A DNA stretch of 64,000 nt, taken from assembly GCA_003221895.1 (NCBI GenBank), contig QHUJ01000110.1, positions 1 through 64,000 on the forward strand, in the 5' to 3' direction. Under the pieces are notes generated by a model, which was not told the origin of the DNA, made no database searches, and worked only from the letters and a program-made list of their open reading frames with translations. The DNA is from Gemmatimonadota bacterium (GTDB taxonomy: Bacteria; Gemmatimonadota; Gemmatimonadetes; Gemmatimonadales; GWC2-71-9). The position numbers and the translations under genes were made by a program. This document shows positions 57,117 through 64,000 of the stretch, one piece after another (positions within the stretch are counted from its first letter, which is position 1; the number at the start of each line of letters is the position of its first letter).

Positions 57117-57572
57117 TTAGAACATGGACATGGCGAGGAACGACCGCAGATTGTCGTTCGTCACGCGCAGCCGCGCGGACAGGAGCCGCACGACCGACCA
57201 CAGGACCTTGTAAGCGATATCGCGGTTGAAGTCGAGGAGCAGCTCGAAGTCGGAGCGGGAGATCGTAATGAGCGTGCACGCGGTATTGGCGATGGCGTCG
57301 GTCGAGCGCTCGGAGCGGTCGAAGATGGACATCTCCCCGAAGCACGCCCCCGGCTTGAGCACCGCGAGCGCCTCCTCGCCCGAGCCGGGGATGGTCCGCG
57401 AAATCCGGACCTCCCCTGACGAGATGAGGAACAGGCGGTTGCCAGGCTCGCCTTCCTTGAACACGTATTGACCGACCGTGAACTTCTGTTCGCGGCAGAC
57501 TTCGGCGACCCGGGCGAGCTCGCCGTCGTCGAGATCCTGAAAAATGGCCGCTTGTTTCAGCAGTTTGACGTC
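57117..57572 (-). CDS. cyclic-nucleotide-binding-domain protein without HTH
   Basis: VKLLKQAAIFQDLDDGELARVAEVCREQKFTVGQYVFKEGEPGNRLFLISSGEVRIS; ends after the C-helix. Confidence 0.85.
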   Translation of the reverse strand, partial: DVKLLKQAAIFQDLDDGELARVAEVCREQKFTVGQYVFKEGEPGNRLFLISSGEVRISRTIPGSGEEALAVLKPGACFGEMSIFDRSERSTDAIANTACTLITISRSDFELLLDFNRDIAYKVLWSVVRLLSARLRVTNDNLRSFLAMSMF

Positions 57573-57610
57573 CACGGGGTGAAAGTACGACGCGCGTAAG
57601 TGAGGAGCAA

Positions 57611-58132
57611 GTGAAACCGGCGCTGACCGTCGCGGACATCGTGACGGCGCTGCGCTTTCCGCTCGCCGCGCTCTTCCCGCTGGTGCGCACGCCAGCTTGG
57701 CAGCTTGCCATCGTCGCGGTCGCAGCGGCGACCGATATGGCCGACGGCGTGCTCGCGCGCCGTTTCGGCTCGTCACGCGCGGGTGCCATTCTCGATCCGA
57801 TCGCCGACAAAGCGTTCATGGTTGTGGCGTTCGTCACCATCGCGCGCCGTGGGCTGCTAGAATGGTACGAGCTGATCGGCGTGCTGCTGCGCGACGTGGT
57901 GGCCATCCTCGGTTTTCTCGCCACGGCGGTGTTGCGCCGGCCGGTCGCAGTGCCGGCGCGCGCCGGCGGGAAGGCGGTGACGATTGCGCAGCTCCTCACG
58001 CTCGTGGCCGCCATCGCCGAGTCGCCACGGGTGCGCGAGCTGGCATGGGCCACCGCGGCCATTGCAGTGTACGCTATCTGGGATTACGGACGTACGGCAA
58101 CGCGTCGAGCATCACCCGGAGCCTCACACTGA
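57611..58132 (+). CDS. CDP-alcohol phosphatidyltransferase family protein
   Basis: DMADGVLARRFGSSRAGAILDPIADK catalytic signature. Confidence 0.92.
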   Translation: MKPALTVADIVTALRFPLAALFPLVRTPAWQLAIVAVAAATDMADGVLARRFGSSRAGAILDPIADKAFMVVAFVTIARRGLLEWYELIGVLLRDVVAILGFLATAVLRRPVAVPARAGGKAVTIAQLLTLVAAIAESPRVRELAWATAAIAVYAIWDYGRTATRRASPGASH

Positions 58133-58149
58133 AGGCTGGAGGGGAAGGC

Positions 58150-58668
58150 ATGCGGATTGCCGCGATAGCACTGCTGGGATTGCTCGCGTCGGGTGTCGTG
58201 ACGGCGCAGGAATTTGTGCCGCCCAAGAACGCGCGCAGCGGCGGTACGCGAGTCGGCCTTCTCGGGTTCGGCGTGCGCGGCGGCGTAGATCTCAAGAGCT
58301 CCGGCCAGCTGGTCCTCGGCGGCACGTTGGACATGGGCAATCTGTTTTCCAATCGCGTGCGGATGCGCCCCTCGGCGGAGATCGGCCTGTTCAACGGGCC
58401 CGATACCTACCTCGGCAGCTTCGATGCGTTGTGGCGGTTCACGGAGGATGAAGAGACCGCGACGCCGTACATCGGCGCCGGTCTCTCGGTCGCGGGCAAG
58501 ACGGGCTGCGGTACTGATCCGCAGTGTCCCGATCTGTGGTTCAACCTCACGTTCGGGTTCGAGCTGCATTACCGCTCGACGTTCAACTGGCTCATGGAAT
58601 ACCGCGCTATGGATGCGCTGCACCGGCACCGGCTCTTCATCGGTCTGACGACGCGTCGGGGAAACTGA
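58150..58668 (+). CDS. secreted outer-membrane-like hypothetical protein
   Basis: signal MRIAAIALLGLLASGVVTAQ; beta-rich. Confidence 0.6.
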   Translation: MRIAAIALLGLLASGVVTAQEFVPPKNARSGGTRVGLLGFGVRGGVDLKSSGQLVLGGTLDMGNLFSNRVRMRPSAEIGLFNGPDTYLGSFDALWRFTEDEETATPYIGAGLSVAGKTGCGTDPQCPDLWFNLTFGFELHYRSTFNWLMEYRAMDALHRHRLFIGLTTRRGN

Positions 58669-58669
58669 G

Positions 58670-59083
58670 GTGGCCCGCACCGCCGCAGTGACGATGCGTT
58701 GGGTGCAGCAGCTGCAGTTTGAAGGCCGTGGCAATGGCGCCGATGGCCCCACCATTCTCGTCGATGGCGATACCAAGGTCGCAACATCACCGGTCGAGCT
58801 GCTGCTGCTCGCGGCGGCCACATGCACCGCGTCGGACATCGTCATCATTCTCGAAAAGCAGCGCGTCACGCTCGAGTCGCTGGACATCGAGGTGGAGGGG
58901 ACCCGCCGGGAAGAGCAGCCCCGCCGGTTCACCGCCATCGTGTTTCACGTCACGGTGCGCGGCGAGGGCGCCGACGACCTCAAGGTGCGCCGCGCGGTCG
59001 GCTTGTCCATCGAGAAGTACTGCTCGGTCGTAGCGTCGCTCGCGCCCGACATCCCGGTCACGTACGACGTCGCCATTGCCTAG
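58670..59083 (+). CDS. OsmC/Ohr-family protein
   Basis: SPVELLLLAAATCTASDIVIILEKQR, GLSIEKYCSVVASLA. Confidence 0.92.
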   Translation: MARTAAVTMRWVQQLQFEGRGNGADGPTILVDGDTKVATSPVELLLLAAATCTASDIVIILEKQRVTLESLDIEVEGTRREEQPRRFTAIVFHVTVRGEGADDLKVRRAVGLSIEKYCSVVASLAPDIPVTYDVAIA

Positions 59084-59543
59084 CCTGTTGTTCCTGCTGC
59101 CGGTTCTCGCACTGCAGTCCCAGCAGCTCACTGCCAGCGAGCTGAGCCTTGGTGTTGCCTCATCGCTCGCGCGACAGACGTTCATCGGCGGTGAGATCGG
59201 GCTGGCCCGGCGCACGAGTACTCAGAGCAGGATCGCGTTGGCGGTGGCGGCGGGGAGCGCCGCGGATCAGCCGGCAGCGCGCGGTGAGCTGACGCTCCAG
59301 CTGCTCACGAATCCCGCGGCTCGCGCCGGCCTGGCACCATACGTGGGCTTCGGGGCTGCGTTCAGCGCACGCAGCGGGTCGCCGAGCCAGGGGTTTGTCG
59401 CGGTGCTGATCGGTCTCGAAGGCGCGCCCGGACGCCCGCACGACTGGTACGCGGAGCTGGGGCTGTCAGGAGGTGTGCGGGTCGCCGCCGGGTGGCGGCT
59501 GCGCTGGTTCCCCGAGTGGTGGCAAGCGAGAGGTGGCGGCTAG
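59076..59543 (+). CDS. secreted hypothetical (outer-membrane-like) protein
   Basis: signal-like N-terminus; overlaps the osmC-like gene. Confidence 0.55.
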   Translation: MPSLLFLLPVLALQSQQLTASELSLGVASSLARQTFIGGEIGLARRTSTQSRIALAVAAGSAADQPAARGELTLQLLTNPAARAGLAPYVGFGAAFSARSGSPSQGFVAVLIGLEGAPGRPHDWYAELGLSGGVRVAAGWRLRWFPEWWQARGGG

Positions 59544-59552
59544 AAACACAAA

Positions 59553-59575
59553 GGGCGCCCCAGAGCAGGGCGCCC
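59553..59575 (-). terminator. GGGCGCCC-loop-GGGCGCCC hairpin with minus-strand TTTGTGTTT tail
   Basis: 8-bp stem downstream of the 59596 stop on the minus strand. Confidence 0.55.
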
Positions 59576-59595
59576 GCCTCGTGGAGACGGAACCG

Positions 59596-59865
59596 TCAGG
59601 CGCTGGCGCCGACGGGAGCGGTGCGCGCGACTACCGGGCGGCAGTAGCGCTCGCCCAGGACGCGCAACTCATTCAGCTCGGTCTCGGTCAGGTCAGCGAA
59701 GCGATCCACGAGATACAACAGCGTGTCGTCGAACCATTCCTTCTGGTGCTCTGGTGTGGCTTCCAGCACTCCGCAGCGGAGAATGTGAGAGAACAGCTCG
59801 TCGCGTGCCTGCTCGAAGCTCGTCGGGGTCGCGTACTTCCGGGGCTCACCACGCTTTTTGGCCAT
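59596..59865 (-). CDS. small hypothetical protein, 89 aa
   Basis: MAKKRGEPRKYATPTSFEQARDELFSHILRCGVLEATPEHQKEWFDDTLLYLVDRF. Confidence 0.6.
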   Translation of the reverse strand: MAKKRGEPRKYATPTSFEQARDELFSHILRCGVLEATPEHQKEWFDDTLLYLVDRFADLTETELNELRVLGERYCRPVVARTAPVGASA

Positions 59866-59927
59866 GCAGGGGCTTTCCTTTGGGGTTAGAACCTCGTGGA
59901 AACGGCGCCGCAAGATAATTGGTTGTG

Positions 59928-59936
59928 TGGTATAAT
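59928..59936 (+). promoter_or_regulatory. extended -10 promoter TGGTATAAT
   Basis: TGnTATAAT consensus 42 nt before the ATG at 59978; no clear -35. Confidence 0.6.
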
Positions 59937-59977
59937 GCCACATCAGGAGCGCGGGTTCCCGTGTTCCGGGAGGAACC

Positions 59978-60289
59978 ATGAGCGAGGAAGTTTATGGGCC
60001 CGAGCGCGCGCAGCGGCTGGTCGCGCTGCTCAGAGTTCTAGCCGAGCGGATACGGGAGCTGGATCGGACGGGCCGATTACTCGATGCGGCTCCCGAACTG
60101 CAGAAGCTGCTGGGCAACGCGCGCAGCGAGTTGTTTCACTACGAGGTCCGCAGCACATACGACACTCCCGAGGTCGCCGAGAGTCGCCGCATCGTCGAGG
60201 AAGCGATGGGCGCCGGCGGTGGCGATCTCACGATCGACGATCCGGAAGACGATGAGCCGTGGCGCCCCCGGGGAGACCAGGACGCATGA
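59978..60289 (+). CDS. small hypothetical protein, 103 aa
   Basis: SD CGGGAGGAACC; overlaps the next gene (ATGA). Confidence 0.65.
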   Translation: MSEEVYGPERAQRLVALLRVLAERIRELDRTGRLLDAAPELQKLLGNARSELFHYEVRSTYDTPEVAESRRIVEEAMGAGGGDLTIDDPEDDEPWRPRGDQDA

Positions 60290-60975
60290 ACCGCTTTTAC
60301 GTCATGTTGGCCGTTGTCGCTGTCGTATTGGGTGCCTCGCTGTTCGTCGTGCTGCGGCAGAGCGGCGGCGCGGCGGCGGCTGCGGCGTCCGCCCCGGCGG
60401 TGGCCGTCACCGATGACGGGTTCCGGGGGTACACGCTGGGCAGCGGCGACGCGGTCGTCGAGGTCACCGAATACTCCGATTTCGAGTGCCCCTTCTGCGC
60501 CAACTTCGCGACGGTTCAGATGCCCACCATCAAGGAGCAACTGATCAACACCGGCAAGGTGCGCTGGCGCTATCGCGACTTCCCGCTGCCCAGCCACCAG
60601 TACAGCCGCTACGCCGCCCACGCGGCGCAATGCGCCGGCGAGCAGGGAAAATTCTGGGACATGCACGATCAGCTGTTCTCTCACCACCAGTGGGCGCAAA
60701 CGGGGAAGGACCCCTCCGGTCTCTTCCGTGACTTCGCAAAGACCCTCGGACTCGACGTGCAGCGCTACGACCAGTGCATGACGGCGGGGCGCTTCGCGGC
60801 GCGGATCGAATTCAGCCGGCAGGAAGGCGACAAGCTGTTGGTGAACGGCACGCCGACATTCTTCGTCAACGGCAAGATGTACAGCGAACGCGCCAACTCC
60901 GATGCCTTCAAGGCGATCGCGGATAGCATCATCGCGCACACGCCGCCCAAGCAGCGGGCTCCCGCACATCATTGA
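60286..60975 (+). CDS. DsbA-family thioredoxin-like protein
   Basis: EYSDFECPFCANFATVQMP, RYRDFPLPSHQYSRYAAHAAQCAGEQGKFWDMHDQLF, GTPTFFVNGKMY. Confidence 0.95.
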   Translation: MNRFYVMLAVVAVVLGASLFVVLRQSGGAAAAAASAPAVAVTDDGFRGYTLGSGDAVVEVTEYSDFECPFCANFATVQMPTIKEQLINTGKVRWRYRDFPLPSHQYSRYAAHAAQCAGEQGKFWDMHDQLFSHHQWAQTGKDPSGLFRDFAKTLGLDVQRYDQCMTAGRFAARIEFSRQEGDKLLVNGTPTFFVNGKMYSERANSDAFKAIADSIIAHTPPKQRAPAHH

Positions 60976-61415
60976 TGCGTAGTCGCCAGGCGATCGCGCT
61001 GCTCGCGCTCGTCGGCTTCTTCGTCGCGCTCTATCTCTGGCTCCATGCCCTCGGCGTGGGCGGGGCGCTGAAGTGCGGGACGGGCGCGTGCGAGACCGTT
61101 CAGACGAGCGCCTGGGCTGTGCTGCTCGGCCTGCCGGTCGCGTTTTTCGGCGTCGTGGGCTATTGCGTGGTGTTCGTCGTCGCGCTGCTCGCGCTGCGAC
61201 CCGCGGCGCTGCTGCAACGCAGCTGGAGTGTCGTGCTCGCGAGCCTGGCGACGATCGGCTTCGCGTTCACGCTGTATCTGACGTACGTCGAGCTGGTCCT
61301 CATCCACGCGGTCTGCCGCTGGTGCCTCGGCAGCGCCGTGATCATCACTGCCATCTGGATCGTCTCGCTCCTCGCGCTCAGATCTCCTCAGCCTCGTATT
61401 GATCCCGTAGCTTAG
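60972..61415 (+). CDS. vitamin K epoxide reductase (VKOR) family protein
   Basis: four-TM; CGTGACETVQTSAWAVLLGLPVAFFGVVGY, HAVCRWCLGSAVI (CxxC). Confidence 0.93.
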   Translation: MMRSRQAIALLALVGFFVALYLWLHALGVGGALKCGTGACETVQTSAWAVLLGLPVAFFGVVGYCVVFVVALLALRPAALLQRSWSVVLASLATIGFAFTLYLTYVELVLIHAVCRWCLGSAVIITAIWIVSLLALRSPQPRIDPVA

Positions 61416-61632
61416 CGGCGACCGCCTGAGCCTCGAAGCCGCTGGGCGGAGGGAAGCGGCAGCTGTTCGTCGAGGCGAGTTTCAATCCGTTCAGACGCCA
61501 TAATTCGGGATATTAAGGAAGAGGGGCAGTCTAGCAAGTTGCGCTGCGCCGTTCGGTCTGCGGCAGCAGCGTTGCGTGAGCAGGCTCACGCTGTTTTGGA
61601 CAACTGCTTGATGCGACGCCTGTTAGCAGAAT

Positions 61633-61648
61633 TGGCATTGGAGTGGCA
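61633..61648 (+). promoter_or_regulatory. possible sigma-54 promoter TGGCATTGGAGTGGCA (GG-N10-GC)
   Basis: 3 mismatches to TGGCACGN4TTGCW; upstream of the STAS gene. Confidence 0.3.
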
Positions 61649-61671
61649 ATACACGGGCCCCGAGAGGACCT

Positions 61672-62013
61672 ATGTCACCAATGCCCGTGGAGAACTCGCT
61701 GATGTCTACGCGCCTGATGGAGAAGACTCTGGCGGCGCCGGAGCGACTCGATCTCGAGTCGCGCACCGTGTTCCGCCGCGCAGCAGGGGAAGTGCTCGAC
61801 CTGCTGGCGGAGGGGACCGGCTGCCTGGTCATCGATCTGTCGGGTACGCGTTCCGTGGACAGCGCCGGCCTGGGCGCGCTGATGCTGATTCAGCGCAAAG
61901 CCGCGGAGCGCCGGCAGGTGGTGCGCCTGCGCGGCGCGAATGAAGAGCTCCGGTTCCTTCTGGTGCTCACCAAACTCGACGATCTGTTCGAATTGGAGAC
62001 TGGCGTTTCCTGA
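61672..62013 (+). CDS. STAS-domain anti-sigma-factor-antagonist-like protein (start may be 61702)
   Basis: LVIDLSGTRSVDSAGLGALMLIQRKAAERRQVVRLRGANEELRFLLVLTKLDDLFEL. Confidence 0.88.
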   Translation: MSPMPVENSLMSTRLMEKTLAAPERLDLESRTVFRRAAGEVLDLLAEGTGCLVIDLSGTRSVDSAGLGALMLIQRKAAERRQVVRLRGANEELRFLLVLTKLDDLFELETGVS

Positions 62014-62019
62014 GGTAGA

Positions 62020-62388
62020 TTGGGCGCGATGGCGCCGACCCGAAAGGTTCTGTTCGTCGAAGACGAAACCGCCCTCCAATACTCCTACGAGCGCTTTTTC
62101 AAAGGGAAGTATGCCATGGCCCACGCGCCGACGGGTGCGGAAGCCATCCGCCAGCTCGAAACCTTCGAGCCCGACGTGCTCGTGCTCGATATGCGGCTCC
62201 CCGACACCGACGGGATCGCGTTGTTGCAGCGCATTCGCGAGAAGCGGCCGACCCTGCCGGTGGTCGTCACGACCGCCTACGTGAGCATGGAACCCCTGAT
62301 GAACGTCCTCGATCTGGGGCACAGCCGCTACCTCGTGAAGCCGTATGAGCTGAGCGAGCTCGCGGCCGCGATCGATGCTGCGGGCTGA
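62020..62388 (+). CDS. single-domain response regulator (CheY-like)
   Basis: VLFVEDETALQYSYERFFKGKY, DVLVLDMRLPDTDG, RYLVKPYELSEL (start may be 62029). Confidence 0.93.
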   Translation: MGAMAPTRKVLFVEDETALQYSYERFFKGKYAMAHAPTGAEAIRQLETFEPDVLVLDMRLPDTDGIALLQRIREKRPTLPVVVTTAYVSMEPLMNVLDLGHSRYLVKPYELSELAAAIDAAG

Positions 62389-63031
62389 GGGGCTACACCA
62401 CTCGTTCGGCTCCGTTCGAGCCCTTGACGACGTCTCCTTCATGGTCAATCCGGGCCAGACCCTCGCGGTGTTCGGACCGAACGGCTCCGGCAAGACGACG
62501 CTCCTCAAGGTGCTGGCCGGTCTGATCCAGCCACAGCGCGGGCGCGCGTATGTCGAGGGCGGCCGTCGCGCGATCGGCTGGATCGGCCATCAGCCGCAGC
62601 TCTACGGCCAGCTCACCGTGAACGAGAACCTCCGCTTCTGGGGGCTGCTCTACGACGCACAGCCGGGTCCCGATTTGCTCGCGCGTCTGGGGCTCGAGGA
62701 ACACGCCAACCGGCAGGTACGCACATTGTCGCGCGGACTGGTACAACGCGTGGCGATCGCCCGCGCCCTCGTGCACGACCCGCGCGTGTTGCTGCTCGAC
62801 GAGCCGTTCACAGGGCTGGATAGAATCGCGGCGGAAGCGCTCAGCCGGCTCCTCGGGCAACATGCGGCGGCCGGACGCGCCACTGTGCTGGTGACGCACA
62901 ACGTGGAAGAGGGGACGGAGCTTGCGACCGACGTGGCGTTCATGCGCAACGGCCGCTTCGTCCACTGTGCGCCGCGTTCGGGTCGCGGCGCGCAGCAGGT
63001 GGGTGAAGAGTATCGCCATGCGATTGCCTGA
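62375..63031 (+). CDS. ccmA: haem exporter ABC ATPase CcmA
   Basis: Walker A FGPNGSGKTTLLKVL, signature LSRGLVQRVAIARAL, Walker B VLLLDEPFTGLD; followed by ccmB. Confidence 0.92.
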   Translation: MLRAEGLHHSFGSVRALDDVSFMVNPGQTLAVFGPNGSGKTTLLKVLAGLIQPQRGRAYVEGGRRAIGWIGHQPQLYGQLTVNENLRFWGLLYDAQPGPDLLARLGLEEHANRQVRTLSRGLVQRVAIARALVHDPRVLLLDEPFTGLDRIAAEALSRLLGQHAAAGRATVLVTHNVEEGTELATDVAFMRNGRFVHCAPRSGRGAQQVGEEYRHAIA

Positions 63032-63704
63032 CGTGCTCCGCCATTCCTGGGTCCTGGCCGCAAAGGACCTGCGTGTCGAGTTCCGATCGCGCACCGCGAT
63101 TCTCTCCGCGGTGGTGTTCGTCATACTCGCGTTCGTCGTTTTCAATTTTGGACGTGACCCCACGGCTGTTCCCAACGTTGCGCTGGCGCCGAGCATCCTC
63201 TGGGTGACCTTCACCCTCGCGGCGATCCTGGCCTTGAATCGCGCATTTCACCTCGAGCTCGAGAATCACGCCCTCGATGGCCTGCTGCTCGCGCCCATCG
63301 ATCGCAGCAGCATCTATCTGGGCAAGTTGATCGCCAATCTCGTGTTCGTGGCGACGTTCGAGCTGATCGGGGTGCCGTTGTTGATGCTCTTCTTCAACGT
63401 GCGCCTGCTCCCCTATCTCGCGCCGCTCGTCCTGCTCATCGCTCTCGCGACCATAGGGTTCGTGGCGGTCGGAACGCTTTTCAGCGCGATGACGGTGCGG
63501 ACGCGTTTTGCGGAGTTGTTGCTCCCCGTACTGTTGCTGCCGTTCATGATTCTGCCGCTCAGCTGGGGGGTGCAGGCAACGGTGCGCCTGCTGGCCGGCC
63601 GTCCCTTGAGCGAGATCGCGGGCTGGCTTAACATGCTGGCCGTTTATGACATCGTGTTCGTCGCACTCGCACTGCTCCTCTTCCCGGCGACGGTGAGCGA
63701 ATGA
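63018..63704 (+). CDS. ccmB: haem exporter permease CcmB
   Basis: AAKDLRVEFRSRTAILSAVVFVILAFVVFNF, LENHALDGLLLAPIDRSSIYLGK. Confidence 0.94.
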   Translation: MRLPDVLRHSWVLAAKDLRVEFRSRTAILSAVVFVILAFVVFNFGRDPTAVPNVALAPSILWVTFTLAAILALNRAFHLELENHALDGLLLAPIDRSSIYLGKLIANLVFVATFELIGVPLLMLFFNVRLLPYLAPLVLLIALATIGFVAVGTLFSAMTVRTRFAELLLPVLLLPFMILPLSWGVQATVRLLAGRPLSEIAGWLNMLAVYDIVFVALALLLFPATVSE

Positions 63705-64000
63705 GAATGCTGCGTACCGGCCGTTGGATTACGGCGATCGCCCTTGTGCTGCTTGCGGGAGTCTACGTGCGGGCACTGCTGTACACGCCCGTCGAGGCGT
63801 CACAAGGGCTGGCCCAGAAGATTTTCTATCTGCATGTGCCCGCCGCCATCTGGGCCGAAACGGCGATGATCCTGGTCGGCCTGGCAAGTGTCGTCTATCT
63901 GTTCACGAAGGATCCCCGCCTCGATCGGTTCGCTGCGTCCTCGGCGGAAGTGGGCACCGTCTTCTGTGCGATCGTGCTCACCTCAGGTCCCATCTGGGGG
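63701..64000 (+). CDS. ccmC: CcmC-like cytochrome c maturation protein, 3' truncated by window edge
   Basis: translation of the + frame MRMLRTGRWITAIALV...QGLAQKIFYLHVPAAIWAETAMILVGLASVVYLFTKDPRLDRFAASSAEVGTVFCAIVLTSGPIWG; not in the ORF track. Confidence 0.9.
   Translation, partial: MRMLRTGRWITAIALVLLAGVYVRALLYTPVEASQGLAQKIFYLHVPAAIWAETAMILVGLASVVYLFTKDPRLDRFAASSAEVGTVFCAIVLTSGPIWG

Noticed and set aside
56716-58062. 448-aa ORF reported for DoxX
   Set aside because: Only the C-terminal 129 aa are DoxX-like; the upstream part crosses the cNMP-binding gene and the divergent phosphatidyltransferase.

Overview
The window looks like a high-GC bacterial chromosomal segment. Gene content (DUF5916 protein, gemmatimonad-style TPR and beta-propeller lipoproteins, ECF sigma/CBM48 pairs) suggests Gemmatimonadota, but this is inference because no rRNA is present. 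It is gene-dense. I see no transposase, integrase, prophage, CRISPR array, rRNA or convincing tRNA. Recognisable modules: PQQ dehydrogenase plus cytochrome c; DM13 protein; two OmpR-type two-component systems; MsrAB fusion; ProDH-KorA-KorB operon; SBP/histidine kinase/NtrC operon; EF-P; Tag; Ku and LigD (NHEJ); NagB/PIG-L fusion; P5C dehydrogenase; ECF sigma with a TM-CBM48 partner; ArgJ; DsbA plus VKOR; STAS plus CheY-like regulator; and the start of ccmABC, with ccmC running off the right edge and absent from the ORF track. Strongest non-obvious signals: (1) a 17/18 match to the HrcA operator CIRCE immediately upstream of efp, in an intergenic region with five other palindromes, where the EF-P itself lacks Lys/Arg at the canonical loop-tip position; (2) a GGGAAAC tandem/inverted repeat that occurs both as an intergenic hairpin and in frame as the LIG-POL linker of LigD; (3) a roughly 120 bp near-perfect inverted repeat upstream of tag; (4) two paralogous small proteins with repeated RRxGxDRR motifs; (5) a solute-binding protein translationally coupled to a histidine kinase and an NtrC regulator with no permease; (6) poly-G tracts (G7-G9) concentrated in signalling genes. 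Most of the long ORFs on opposite strands are GC-rich shadow ORFs.
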